NCBI GenBank assembly: GCA_031292275.1
Contig: JARLHL010000003.1
Span: 1-53,837 of the forward strand
Length of the DNA stretch: 53,837 bases
Direction: 5' to 3'
DNA from: Desulfocapsaceae bacterium
GTDB taxonomy: Bacteria > Desulfobacterota > Desulfobulbia > Desulfobulbales > Desulfocapsaceae
Below are positions 35,816-44,858 of the stretch, piece after piece (position 1 is the first letter of the stretch; each line of letters begins with the position of its first letter). Under the pieces are notes generated by a model. It had not been told where the DNA came from. It worked only from the letters and a program-made list of their open reading frames with translations, and searched no databases. Position numbers and translations under genes: made by a program.

Positions 35816-37180
35816 TTGGCCGGATCATCACCAAAAACCGCACGCTTTGCAGCCATCGAGACCCTCTGCAGACTGCAGAGAAGCCCGATGCCGGTGACCA
35901 TCCTCTTCGAGCAGCTGGCCGTGGAGTGCGCTCTGAGCGGCAGCGACCGGCATCTGGCCATGAATCTCATCTACGGGGTCCTCCGCCAGCGCCAGCACCT
36001 GGATCGCATCGCAGGCCTCTTCTGCAGACAGCCTCTCAAAAAACTGCATCCCTTCGTCCATCAAGCCCTGGCCGTGGGCCTCTATCAGCTGTTTTTTCTA
36101 GACAGGATTCCTGCGTCGGCAGCGGTCAATGAGACGGTCAAAGCCATGAAGGTCGTGCGTCTGCCGCAGAGACTGCAAGGCTTCGTCAACGGCGTGCTGC
36201 GCGAGAGCATCCGGCAGCGGCAGGATATCCCCGCCCCCGGGGCCCCGGATGCCGCCGGCCGGCCGGTCCTCAACCATCCGGACTGGCTCACCGAGCGCTG
36301 GGAGCGGTATTTCGGCAGGCAGGAGATGCTCAGGATCTGCCAGGTCAACAACGGCCAGCCAGCCCTGGTCCTTCGCCTCAACAGGCTGGCCGTGGTCAGG
36401 GACGCCTTCTGCGCCCTGCTGGCAGAAAAGGGCATCGCGGCCAGCCAGGGGGCCTGCGCGCCCGACGCGGTGATCCTGCCCGACTATCACGGCCCTATCC
36501 GCGATCTCCCCGGATTTGCACAGGGATTCTTCCAGGTGCAGGATGAATCCGCCCAGCTGGCAAGCCTGCTGCTGGCCCCGTTTTCCCCGAGGGGCAGGAT
36601 CCTTGACGCCTGCGCCGGACTCGGAGGCAAGACCTGCCACCTCCTGGAGCTTACCGCAGAGACGCAGACGGAAATGTACGCCGTGGAACCCGAGGCGCGC
36701 AGGCTGCTTCAGCTGCGGGAGAATCTAGAACGCCTGCATCCGCAATCCCCGGTCACGATCCATGCCGGCAGCCTGCAGGATTTTTCCGCAACCGGTCCCG
36801 CCCCTTTCGACGCCATCCTCATCGACGCCCCCTGTTCGGGCACCGGGGTCATCAGGCGCCGTCCCGATATTCGCTGGAACCGCCAGGCCGCAGACCTGGA
36901 CGCCTACCAGCAGACCCAGAGGCAGATACTGGATCAGGCCGCCCTGCTGCTGGCCCCGGACGGGATCATCGTGTATGCCACCTGCTCTCTGGAACCGGAA
37001 GAAAACAGGATGGTCATCAGTCATTTTCTCCATCGGCATCCGGAATTCGGGCTGTCGGACTGCGGCCCACTGCTGCCCGGACCCGCCCGGGATCTGGTTG
37101 CAGACGGCTGTTTTCAGCCCCGCCCCTCCCTCTCGGCCGACGGATTCTTCGCGGCCAGGCTGGTCCGGCGCCTCATATGA
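35816..37180 (+). CDS. rsmB: 16S rRNA (cytosine-967-C5)-methyltransferase
   Basis: RsmB methylates C967 of 16S rRNA. The N-terminal NusB-like domain (about 1-140, with RHLAMNLIYGVLRQRQHLD) is followed by the methyltransferase: SAM motif DACAGLGGKT, Cys340 in DAPCSGTG and catalytic Cys390 in TCSLEPEEN. I chose TTG 35816 because AAGGA lies 8 bases upstream and the NusB-like part starts there. The frame is open further up to GTG 35753, but those codons come from the dispersed repeat (copy B). It opens a run of same-strand genes to 43017. Confidence 0.9.
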   Translation: MAGSSPKTARFAAIETLCRLQRSPMPVTILFEQLAVECALSGSDRHLAMNLIYGVLRQRQHLDRIAGLFCRQPLKKLHPFVHQALAVGLYQLFFLDRIPASAAVNETVKAMKVVRLPQRLQGFVNGVLRESIRQRQDIPAPGAPDAAGRPVLNHPDWLTERWERYFGRQEMLRICQVNNGQPALVLRLNRLAVVRDAFCALLAEKGIAASQGACAPDAVILPDYHGPIRDLPGFAQGFFQVQDESAQLASLLLAPFSPRGRILDACAGLGGKTCHLLELTAETQTEMYAVEPEARRLLQLRENLERLHPQSPVTIHAGSLQDFSATGPAPFDAILIDAPCSGTGVIRRRPDIRWNRQAADLDAYQQTQRQILDQAALLLAPDGIIVYATCSLEPEENRMVISHFLHRHPEFGLSDCGPLLPGPARDLVADGCFQPRPSLSADGFFAARLVRRLI

Positions 37181-37271
37181 GGATTTTCTTTGCGCTGGCG
37201 GACGACCTGTTGTACCATTTGCTAATACCTGGTGAGTACAACATTCTCCAATATTCAACATGGGATACTTC

Positions 37272-37859
37272 ATGGCAGAGATAAAAAGTACAATGGAAAT
37301 GGTCCTGGAACGGGCAGCAAAGATGGCGGCCGATGCCGGCAGTCAGGAATCCGGTGAAGATCTGGATAGACTGGGCATGCGGATGGCCGCCGAATTCCTG
37401 AACAGCGACGGGAAAAACCTGCTTGACGGCCTGCAGCGGCAGCCGGCGGAGCAACAGGCGGCCGTTCGGGCCGGCATGGCCACCACCCTGCTGCGCAATA
37501 TCGTGCTGCCCCGGGACAAGGCGCTGATCGAATCAGGGACCAGGGCCCTGCAGGGTCTGCTTGATCTGGGGCAGTCGACAGGCGATCTGGCCCCGCTCTG
37601 CACCGAGATCCAGCAGCTCCTCGGCCAATACAACCAGCATAAGGATCAGCTGAAACAGCAGTTGGAGACAGCCATCCGGACCCAGATGGAACAGAAGCTG
37701 GGCCCACGGGGAAAGTCTTCCGGTCAGATGGCGATGAATCCGGCCATGCATCCGCAGTACCAGGAAGAACTAGCCCGGATGCTCAGTGATCTCAATACTC
37801 AATACAATCAGGCCCTGGACCAGCGCAAAAAGATGATCCAGCAGCTCCTGGCCATATAA
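37272..37859 (+). CDS. Conserved helical protein (DUF6657-like)
   Basis: A 195-residue, largely helical, Gln/Leu-rich protein without a signal peptide or membrane span. MAEIKSTMEMVLERAAKMA is a start I associate with small conserved Desulfobacterota proteins of DUF6657 type (from memory, not checked). The C-terminal third (about 135-195) has heptad-like character, e.g. DLNTQYNQALDQRKKMIQQL. ATG 37272 is preferred over 37260. It sits between rsmB and the peptidase gene in the same direction; function unknown. Confidence 0.75.
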   Translation: MAEIKSTMEMVLERAAKMAADAGSQESGEDLDRLGMRMAAEFLNSDGKNLLDGLQRQPAEQQAAVRAGMATTLLRNIVLPRDKALIESGTRALQGLLDLGQSTGDLAPLCTEIQQLLGQYNQHKDQLKQQLETAIRTQMEQKLGPRGKSSGQMAMNPAMHPQYQEELARMLSDLNTQYNQALDQRKKMIQQLLAI

Positions 37860-37874
37860 GTTCTTTCTGCGACC

Positions 37875-38975
37875 ATGGAATATCAGAAACGGATTGAGAA
37901 AATTCAACGGACGCTGCGCAGACAGAAATTGGACGCCGTCCTGATCGGTCAACCTGCAAATCGCCGGTATCTCTGCGGCTATTCGGCCCCGGATCACGGC
38001 ATCTCCGAAAGCGCCGGCATGCTGCTGGTGCCGGCAGACGGTCAGGTCTATCTGCTCACCGACTTCCGTTTTGAGCTGCAGGCCAAGGCCGAGGCGCCGA
38101 CGGCTACCGTTCTCCTCTACCCCAAAGGCCTGCTGGCCCTGCTGCTGGCCCTGCTCCCCGATCTGGGTATCCGGTCCCTGGGCTTTGAGAGCGATTACAC
38201 CCTGCATTCAGTCGCCGGGGCCCTGGAGAAGAAATGTGCGGGTCTGGGCATCACCACCGTACCGCTGACCGGACTCGTCGAGGCCCTGCGGCTCGTGAAG
38301 GAAGAGGCAGAGATTGACAGGATCCGGGCCTCGGTCGCACTCAACGAGGCGGTCTTCCAGGAAGTCTACGCCCAGATCCGGCCGGGACAGACGGAACTGG
38401 AGCTGGCCATCGCCATCGAGACCTGCATGCGCAGGCGAGGTGCCGAGTATCCGAGCTTTGAGACCATCGTTGCCACCGGCAGCCGCAGCGCCCTGCCCCA
38501 TGCCGTCCCCGGCCAGGTCGAGGTGCTTGAAAACCAGCCGCTGATGATCGATATGGGCCTGGTGCTGAACGGCTACTGTTCCGATATGACGAGGACCTTT
38601 CCCCTGGGAAAGGCCAGCGACCGTTATCTGGAGATCCACCGCCTGGTACGCAGGGCCCAGCTGGCGGGGATTAAAGCCATCCGGGCCGGAGTCACGGGAC
38701 GTACGGTCGATCAGGCAGCCAGACAGACCATCACCGATGCCGGTTACGGCCAGTATTTCGGCCATGCCCTGGGTCATGGCGTAGGGATTGACGTCCATGA
38801 AGATCCCAGGCTGTCATCACGCAGCGGCAAACGTCTGAAGGCGGGCATGGTCGTCACCGTCGAGCCGGGCATCTATATCCCCGGCTGGGGCGGCGTCAGG
38901 CTGGAAAACATGGTGGTGGTAGGCAACGACGGCTGTGAAGTGCTCAACTCCGATACGACATGGCTGGATATATGA
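37875..38975 (+). CDS. M24 Xaa-Pro aminopeptidase/dipeptidase
   Basis: A 366-residue M24B metallopeptidase that cuts next to proline. The creatinase-like N-terminal domain (1-about 130) is followed by the pita-bread fold with all five metal ligands: Asp226 (MIDMGL), Asp237 (CSDMTR), His301 (GHGVGIDVHE), Glu in VEPGIY and Glu in RLENMV. It is 15 bases after the helical-protein gene and overlaps the PhoH gene by ATGA. Confidence 0.92.
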   Translation: MEYQKRIEKIQRTLRRQKLDAVLIGQPANRRYLCGYSAPDHGISESAGMLLVPADGQVYLLTDFRFELQAKAEAPTATVLLYPKGLLALLLALLPDLGIRSLGFESDYTLHSVAGALEKKCAGLGITTVPLTGLVEALRLVKEEAEIDRIRASVALNEAVFQEVYAQIRPGQTELELAIAIETCMRRRGAEYPSFETIVATGSRSALPHAVPGQVEVLENQPLMIDMGLVLNGYCSDMTRTFPLGKASDRYLEIHRLVRRAQLAGIKAIRAGVTGRTVDQAARQTITDAGYGQYFGHALGHGVGIDVHEDPRLSSRSGKRLKAGMVVTVEPGIYIPGWGGVRLENMVVVGNDGCEVLNSDTTWLDI

Positions 38976-40288
38976 AAAAGTCTCTGAAATACTTCGTCCT
39001 CGACACCAACGTCCTCCTGCATAACCCCGAATCCATCACCTCCTTCGATGATAATTTTGTCATCCTGCCAATGACGGTGATCGAAGAGCTGGATAATTTC
39101 AAACGCCACAACGACGAACTGGGACGCAGCGCCCGCCACGTCATCCGCCAGCTGGACCAGCTCAGGGCTGAAGGGAGCCTGAAGAACGGTGTCAAGATGA
39201 AGAACGGCGGCACCCTCAGCATCGTCGTCGAAAAAAAGGATATGCCGGGAACCTTCATGGACATGTCGGTGCCTGACAACCGCATCCTGGCCGTTGCCCA
39301 CTCCCTGCTGGCCCAGGGCGAACGGGTCATCTTCGTCTCCAAGGATATCAACTCGCGGCTCAAGGCCGATGCCCTGGGCATCGAGGTCATGGACTTCGAG
39401 AAGCAGAAATGCAACTTCGACGAGCTCTATACCGGCTGGACTGAAAAACTGGTGCCGGCCGAGATCATCGACGGGTTCTACAAGGCTGAGGCCCTGTCCG
39501 ATCCGGACTTCGACTTTCTGGCCAACCAATTCGTGATCCTGAGAAACGAGAACAATCCAAAACACTCAGGCCTGGGCAGGGCCATCGCTCCCGGAACCAT
39601 CGCCCATCTCGACTCAAAATTTGAGACCGCCTGGCATATCCACCCCCGTTCCAAGGAACAGAGGATGGCAATCGAGCTGCTCATGCACCCGGAAATCGAT
39701 CTGGTCACCCTGATCGGCCGGGCCGGCACCGGCAAGACGCTGCTGGCCATCGCCGCCGGCCTGGAATGCGTGCTCCACCAGGGCAGCTTTGAAAAGCTCC
39801 TGGTCTCCCGGCCCATCATCCCGATGGGCAAGGATATCGGCTTCCTGCCCGGCACCAAGGACGACAAGCTCTCCCTCTGGATGCAGCCCATCTTCGACAA
39901 TCTCAACTATCTGATGCGGCTCCAGCACAAGCTGGACGAGGGCACGGTCCAGCAGAGGATCGACCGGCTCTTCAAAGAGCAGCAGATCGAACTGGAGGCG
40001 CTGACCTATATCAGGGGACGTTCCATTCCCAAGCAGTATATCATCATCGACGAGGCCCAGAATCTCACTCCCCATGAGGTGAAGACCATCATCTCCAGGG
40101 CCGGGGAAAACACCAAGATGATCCTGACGGGGGATCCGAACCAGATCGACAACCCCTATCTGGATTCGTCATCCAACGGGCTCTCCTATGCCATTGAAAA
40201 ACTCAAAGGACAGCCGCTCTACGGCCATGTCACCCTGATCAAGAGCGAGAGGAGCCCCCTGTCGGCCATTGCTGCGGATTTCTTATAA
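38972..40288 (+). CDS. PIN-PhoH fusion protein (putative ribonuclease/ATPase)
   Basis: A 438-residue protein joining an N-terminal PIN nuclease domain (LDTNVLLHNP with Asp11, VIEELD, SVPDNRIL) to a PhoH ATPase domain (Walker A GRAGTGKT, 249-256; Walker B YIIIDEAQNL; sensor LTGDPNQID). PIN-PhoH proteins (YlaK/PhoH2 type) are thought to unwind and cleave RNA. ATG 38972 overlaps the previous stop as ATGA, which supports translational coupling. Confidence 0.93.
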   Translation: MKKSLKYFVLDTNVLLHNPESITSFDDNFVILPMTVIEELDNFKRHNDELGRSARHVIRQLDQLRAEGSLKNGVKMKNGGTLSIVVEKKDMPGTFMDMSVPDNRILAVAHSLLAQGERVIFVSKDINSRLKADALGIEVMDFEKQKCNFDELYTGWTEKLVPAEIIDGFYKAEALSDPDFDFLANQFVILRNENNPKHSGLGRAIAPGTIAHLDSKFETAWHIHPRSKEQRMAIELLMHPEIDLVTLIGRAGTGKTLLAIAAGLECVLHQGSFEKLLVSRPIIPMGKDIGFLPGTKDDKLSLWMQPIFDNLNYLMRLQHKLDEGTVQQRIDRLFKEQQIELEALTYIRGRSIPKQYIIIDEAQNLTPHEVKTIISRAGENTKMILTGDPNQIDNPYLDSSSNGLSYAIEKLKGQPLYGHVTLIKSERSPLSAIAADFL

Positions 40289-40333
40289 GAGTTTCATCGC
40301 AAGATATTTTAACTTCTCATTATCACACTCGAT

Positions 40334-40666
40334 ATGCGACAGATTGTCATAGATGATTTATCCCCGATGGAACGGGATAATATTGATTCATACCTGAAAC
40401 GTTCCTTACAGCAGGGCCCCATGATCGGTCTCTACTGGATCGCCCTTCCCCCTGATCTTCTTTCCCCGACCCAGCACGGGCATGAAAAATGCGGCCCCTT
40501 CTACCTGGCGGTGGAGGTGGAGAATGACAGCATCCGTTTCGAGCTGCTGGTCCGCAGCCATGCCAACCTGCATTGTTCATGCATTGCCTATGCCACACCG
40601 GTCCAGCGGCAGTTTGTCCTTGACTTCATCGACAGAATGCTCGATGAAGAAATGATCCGGGCCTGA
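40334..40666 (+). CDS. Conserved hypothetical protein, 110 residues
   Basis: No family is recognised. A soluble protein with one Cys-rich stretch (LHCSCIAYATP) and an acidic C-terminus (FIDRMLDEEMIRA); pattern suggests a small alpha/beta fold. It fits between PhoH and aconitase genes in the same direction, with normal codon use, which supports it being real. The ribosome site is not clear. Confidence 0.7.
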   Translation: MRQIVIDDLSPMERDNIDSYLKRSLQQGPMIGLYWIALPPDLLSPTQHGHEKCGPFYLAVEVENDSIRFELLVRSHANLHCSCIAYATPVQRQFVLDFIDRMLDEEMIRA

Positions 40667-40749
40667 CAGTGAAGAATCCCTTCCATCTCGGAACCCGTTG
40701 AAATCTTAAAAATATGCAGCCGGCGGACAGCCGGAATCCAGGAGATACC

Positions 40750-43017
40750 ATGACCACTTCCGTCGATTCAACAGCCGAATTCATCGAAAGGGCATACCGG
40801 AAAATGGAGACGAACATCGGCCTTGTACGATCGAGACTCGGCCGTCCTCTCACCTATGCCGAAAAGGTCCTCTACGGGCATCTGGACAATGCGGCCCAGG
40901 CCGATCTTAGCCCCGGGACATCCTACATCAAAACGCGACCGGACCGGATTGCCCTCCAGGATGCCACGGCCCAGATGGCCATCCTCCAGTTCATGCTGGC
41001 CGGCAAGAACGAGGCGGCCGTCCCGGTGAGTGTGCACTGCGACCACCTGGTCCGGGCCAAGAGAGGCGCTGCGCCTGATCTGGACACCGCTCGAATCGAG
41101 AATAGGGAGGTCTATGATTTCCTCTCCTCCGCCTCCCAGCGCTATGGCTTCGGCTGCTGGCTGCCCGGTGCCGGGATCATCCACCAGGTGGTGCTCGAGC
41201 AATACGGATTTCCCGGATTGATGATGCTGGGCACCGACTCCCACACCCCCAACGCCGGCGGCATCGGCGCCTTTGCCTCGGGAGTCGGCGGCGCCGATGC
41301 CGTGGACGTCATGGTCGGTATGCCGTGGGAGGTCCTGCATCCCGCCATCGTCGGCGTCCGCCTGACGGGGAGCATGCAAGGCTGGACGGCCCCTAAGGAT
41401 ATTATTCTGAAATTGCTGGGGATGCTCACCTGCGCCGGCGGCACAAACCGGGTCTTTGAATATTTCGGTCCGGGCGCCGAGACCATCTCCTGCACCGGCA
41501 AGGCCACCATCTGCAATATGGGGGCCGAACTGGGAGCGACCACCTCCATCTTCCCCTATGATGGAAGGATGCAGGCCTATCTTGAGGCCTGCGGCAGACC
41601 GGAGGCCGCCCGGCTGGCCGAACAATACGGCCACCTGCTCACAGCCGACCCCGAGGTCCTGGCCACGCCTGCAGACTTTTTCTCCCAGGTCATTGAAATC
41701 GATCTCAGTACCCTGGAGCCTCATATCGTCGGCCCCCATTCGCCTGACCGGGCAGCCACGGTAACCGACATGGAGAGACATGTGCGGCAGGGGGCCTACC
41801 CGGCCAATATCACCTATGCCCTGGTCGGGTCCTGCACCAACTCCTCCTACGAGGACATGGGCCGGATTGCCGCCATGGCCGAGCAGATAATAAAAAAAGG
41901 TCTACGGCTGAGGATTCCCCTTCTTATAACCCCGGGTTCAGAACAGGTCCGCGCCACCATCGAACGGGACGGTCAACTCACCAAACTGGAGGCCATCGGG
42001 GCCACCGTCCTGGCCAACGCCTGCGGCCCCTGCATCGGCCAATGGCAACGGGAGGGTATCGAGGCAGGCTTCAAGAATTCCATCATTACCTCCTACAACC
42101 GGAATTTCCCGAAACGCAACGACGGCAATACCGGCACCTGCAGCTTCATCGCCAGCCCCGAGACCTGTATGGCCTACGCCCTGTTTGGAACCTTTACGGT
42201 GAATCCGTTCACGACGGAGCTTGAGGACGCCGAGGGGCAGCCCTTTATCCTCTCCTCGCCCGGCAAGGTACCGGAGGTACCGGCCCGGGGACTTGTCCGC
42301 GATCGCGCCGGATTCCTGGCCCCCACTGAGGACAGAAAAGAAGTGCAGGTACGGGTCAATCCGGATTCGGACCGGCTGGCCCTGCTGACCCGCTTTCCAA
42401 AATGGGACGGCCAGGACTTCAAAGATCTGCGGCTGCTCCTGAAGGCCAGGGGAAAATGCACCACCGACCATATCTCGCCTGCCGGTCCCTGGCTGAAATA
42501 TCGCGGTCACCTGGACAATATTTCGAATAATCTCTTTCTCGGGGCCGTCAATGCCTTCAGCGGAGAAGCCGGTGAAGGGATAAACCAGTTGTCCGGCAAG
42601 GCCCAGTCGTTCAATGAGATCGCCAGGGCCTATACCGCTGCGGGGGATGGCTGGGTTGTCGTCGGTGACAGCAATTACGGAGAGGGATCCTCCCGTGAGC
42701 ATGCGGCCATGAGCCCCAGGCATATGGGCGGCCGGGCCGTGATTACCCGCTCCTTTGCCCGGATCCATGAAACCAACCTGAAGAAACAGGGGATTCTCCC
42801 CCTGACCTTTACTGACGCAGGCGATTACGAGGCCGTCCGGGACGGCGACCGTATCGACCTGCTGGGCGTAAGCGAACTGGCTCCCGGCAGCAGTATCAGG
42901 GCGGTTTTCATTCATCTGGACGGCACCCGGACCGAGGCGGTCCTGCAGCACTCATTGAATGCGGAACAGATCGAATGGTTCAAGGCAGGCTCTGCCTTAA
43001 ATGCATTGCAAGGCTGA
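40750..43017 (+). CDS. acn: Aconitate hydratase
   Basis: Interconverts citrate and isocitrate. The protein has 755 residues, the size of the mitochondrial-type single-chain aconitase. The three cysteines that hold the 4Fe-4S cluster are Cys362 (GSCTNSS), Cys425 and Cys428 (ACGPCIGQW). DSHTPNAGGIG, KCTTDHISPAGPW and the swivel-domain GDSNYGEGSSREHAA are present. ATG 40750 is chosen because AGGAG lies 6 bases before it. The gene ends at a strong terminator. It fits citrate-cycle carbon flow in either direction. Confidence 0.95.
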   Translation: MTTSVDSTAEFIERAYRKMETNIGLVRSRLGRPLTYAEKVLYGHLDNAAQADLSPGTSYIKTRPDRIALQDATAQMAILQFMLAGKNEAAVPVSVHCDHLVRAKRGAAPDLDTARIENREVYDFLSSASQRYGFGCWLPGAGIIHQVVLEQYGFPGLMMLGTDSHTPNAGGIGAFASGVGGADAVDVMVGMPWEVLHPAIVGVRLTGSMQGWTAPKDIILKLLGMLTCAGGTNRVFEYFGPGAETISCTGKATICNMGAELGATTSIFPYDGRMQAYLEACGRPEAARLAEQYGHLLTADPEVLATPADFFSQVIEIDLSTLEPHIVGPHSPDRAATVTDMERHVRQGAYPANITYALVGSCTNSSYEDMGRIAAMAEQIIKKGLRLRIPLLITPGSEQVRATIERDGQLTKLEAIGATVLANACGPCIGQWQREGIEAGFKNSIITSYNRNFPKRNDGNTGTCSFIASPETCMAYALFGTFTVNPFTTELEDAEGQPFILSSPGKVPEVPARGLVRDRAGFLAPTEDRKEVQVRVNPDSDRLALLTRFPKWDGQDFKDLRLLLKARGKCTTDHISPAGPWLKYRGHLDNISNNLFLGAVNAFSGEAGEGINQLSGKAQSFNEIARAYTAAGDGWVVVGDSNYGEGSSREHAAMSPRHMGGRAVITRSFARIHETNLKKQGILPLTFTDAGDYEAVRDGDRIDLLGVSELAPGSSIRAVFIHLDGTRTEAVLQHSLNAEQIEWFKAGSALNALQG

Positions 43018-43048
43018 TTCTCTCCACGCATCCCGGATGCAAACAAAA

Positions 43049-43078
43049 AAAGCCCGTTGCCTTTCAGCAACGGGCTTT
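43049..43078. terminator. Bidirectional intrinsic terminator
   Basis: AAAGCCCGTTGC, loop CTTTCA, GCAACGGGCTTT: a perfect 12-bp stem between the convergent aconitase and winged-helix genes. Seven T in the RNA follow on the minus strand and a broken T-run on the plus strand. Confidence 0.9.
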
Positions 43079-43101
43079 GATTTTCTGGGCAGCCGGCAGA
43101 A

Positions 43102-43341
43102 TTATTTTTTCAAGGCTTCCCTGCCGCTGGCGGTAATTCCACTCTTGCAGCGGACCGGACTGTCTGCATAACCCAGCTTTTTCAGGTCGGTGATCTCCTT
43201 GCTGGCAACCTTTGCATCCAGGCCGGCGGCCGCGGCGATATCCTTTGAGGTACAGGGTCCATCAATTTTGGCCATGGCCTCAAGCACCTTTTTCTGTCCC
43301 TCTGTCAGTGTCTTCGAACTGCATGCGCATCCGCATCCCAT
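43102..43341 (-). CDS. Small Cys-rich winged-helix protein
   Basis: A 79-residue protein. The N-terminus MGCGCACSS has Cys3, Cys5 and Cys7; the rest is a winged helix-turn-helix (QKKVLEAMAKIDGPCTSKDI, then KEITDLKKLGYADSPVRCKSG). Proteins of this shape occur in anaerobes next to metal or redox regulators. GGAG lies 8 bases before the ATG. It overlaps the 3' end of the Fur gene by 37 bases, so both are made together. Cysteine-bound metal or redox sensing is inference. Confidence 0.75.
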   Translation of the reverse strand: MGCGCACSSKTLTEGQKKVLEAMAKIDGPCTSKDIAAAAGLDAKVASKEITDLKKLGYADSPVRCKSGITASGREALKK

Positions 43342-43739
43342 GTTTCCGTCTCCTTCGACATTTTCTCATTTTTCAATCTGCACTCCCGGCATATGCCGGA
43401 AAATTCCAATCTGTAGCCGGTGATGGTGTATCCTTCTACCAGCCCTGCGGGCAGGCCGCCGACCTCATCCCTGTTCAGCTCAAGATTATCAAGCCTGTGG
43501 CATTGGATGCAAAAGATATGATCGTGCTCACTGACATCGCTGTCAAACCGTTTCTGCCTGCCGCTGACTTCGCGCTTGGCAATAATACCGGCCTGGGTCA
43601 GTATCTCGAGATTCCGGTAGACTGTGGCCAGACTGATCCTCGGCAATCTCTTTCTCACACGTTCATAGAGTTCATCGGCGGTAAGATGCTGTCTGCTGGC
43701 CTGTAACTCCTGCAGAATAATCTCCCGCTGATGGGTCAT
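43305..43739 (-). CDS. Fur-family metal or peroxide regulator
   Basis: A 144-residue Fur superfamily repressor. The DNA-binding half has HLTADELYERVRKRLPRISL and ATVYRNLEIL; the dimer half has the metal motif HDHIFC and two CxxC pairs (CIQC, CREC) for structural zinc. It cannot be told from sequence whether it is Fur, PerR or Zur. ATG 43739 is chosen because GGAG stands 6 bases upstream; ATG 43751 and GTG 43757 are in frame. A Fur-box-like AT-rich region lies directly upstream, so autoregulation is likely. The winged-helix gene overlaps its end. Confidence 0.88.
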   Translation of the reverse strand: MTHQREIILQELQASRQHLTADELYERVRKRLPRISLATVYRNLEILTQAGIIAKREVSGRQKRFDSDVSEHDHIFCIQCHRLDNLELNRDEVGGLPAGLVEGYTITGYRLEFSGICRECRLKNEKMSKETETWDADAHAVRRH

Positions 43740-43757
43740 TCGCAGCTCCATAGGCAC

Positions 43758-43803
43758 CCATTATCAATAATTATTATTAAGTGTAATTGATTATCGTTTA
43801 CAT
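43758..43803. promoter_or_regulatory. Fur-box-like AT-rich operator region
   Basis: Read on the minus strand it contains two GATAAT hexamers (complements at 43760-43765 and 43790-43795), the palindrome AATAATTATT (43766-43775) and TGTAA/TTACA arms (43782-43802). Fur boxes are made of GATAAT-type hexamers. It lies between the Fur gene and the divergent ABC transporter operon and could control both. Confidence 0.6.
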
Positions 43804-43966
43804 GTCAAGGCAGTTTCAGAAAGAAGGCGGATAATTTTTCCTCTATTTCCTTTCCCATGGGGAAAAATGATTTATAGTAAGTCTGCCGGCCTGGAGCATA
43901 TTGCGAATGCCGGGTGATTTTCTTCTATCACAAACCATTTCGAATTGGATATTTTCCGTTTTCCTT

Positions 43967-44854
43967 ATGCAAGAGCCTATTGTTGAAGTCATCCACCTGA
44001 AAAAGGTCTTCCATAATATCGAGGCAGTGCAGGACGTATCGTTCACCGTCCCCACCGGGATCTGCTTTGGCCTGCTCGGGCCCAACGGGGCCGGAAAAAC
44101 AACGACCATGGAGGTGATCGAAGACATTATCCCCCAGACCGCAGGCCAGATCCTCTATAAGGGAAAACCTCGGACCGAGTCCTTCCGCGAAGAGATCGGC
44201 ATCCAGTTCCAACGGACATCGCTGCTCAATTTCATGTCGGTCAAAGAGACACTGGTCTCCTTCTACAACCTCTTCCATCATCCTGAAGACATGGATGAAT
44301 TGATCAACCGCTGCGATCTGTCTTCCATCATCAACCGGCAGAATACCACCCTGTCGGGCGGCCAGCAGCAACGGCTGATGCTGGCCCTGGCCCTGATCAA
44401 CAGACCCGATCTGGTCTTCCTCGACGAGCCGTCCACCGGACTCGACCCCCAGTCCCGACGCAATCTCTGGGAGATCGTCGAAGGGATTAAAAGGGAAGGA
44501 AAGACCATCATCATGACCACACATTCTATGGAAGAGGCTGAATTTCTCTGCGATGAGATTGCCATCATGGACGGCGGTAGGATAATCGCCAACGGAAGCC
44601 CGAAGTCGCTGATCAGCACCCACTGCCACGGCAGCACCATCCTGCTGCCCAGACACGCCTTCAGCATGGATATCCAGGATCTGCCCTTCACCTGGAGGAT
44701 GCGGGACGATATGATCGAGATCGACACCGACAATATTCATCAGGGCCTGACCCGGATGCTCGAACTGCAAATCGAGCTCTCCGAAATGCTTGTCCGTTCG
44801 GCCAATCTGGAGGACGTCTTCCTGCGTTTGACCGGCAAACAGCTACGGGATTAA
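43967..44854 (+). CDS. ABC transporter ATP-binding protein
   Basis: A 295-residue ATPase of an ABC-2 type exporter. Walker A GPNGAGKT (38-45), signature LSGGQQQR (about 128-135) and Walker B LVFLDEPSTGLDP are intact, with the H-loop in TTHSMEEAE. The last 80 residues form a family-specific C-terminal part. ATG 43967 is used; TTG 43901 would add 22 doubtful residues. It is 4 bases before the permease gene. The cargo is unknown. Confidence 0.9.
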   Translation: MQEPIVEVIHLKKVFHNIEAVQDVSFTVPTGICFGLLGPNGAGKTTTMEVIEDIIPQTAGQILYKGKPRTESFREEIGIQFQRTSLLNFMSVKETLVSFYNLFHHPEDMDELINRCDLSSIINRQNTTLSGGQQQRLMLALALINRPDLVFLDEPSTGLDPQSRRNLWEIVEGIKREGKTIIMTTHSMEEAEFLCDEIAIMDGGRIIANGSPKSLISTHCHGSTILLPRHAFSMDIQDLPFTWRMRDDMIEIDTDNIHQGLTRMLELQIELSEMLVRSANLEDVFLRLTGKQLRD

Positions 44855-44858
44855 AGAA

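Noticed and set aside
41938-42951. 337-codon minus-strand frame inside aconitase (and a similar one at 40768-41781)
   Set aside because: Both are antisense to a fully conserved aconitase; shadows of its codon use.
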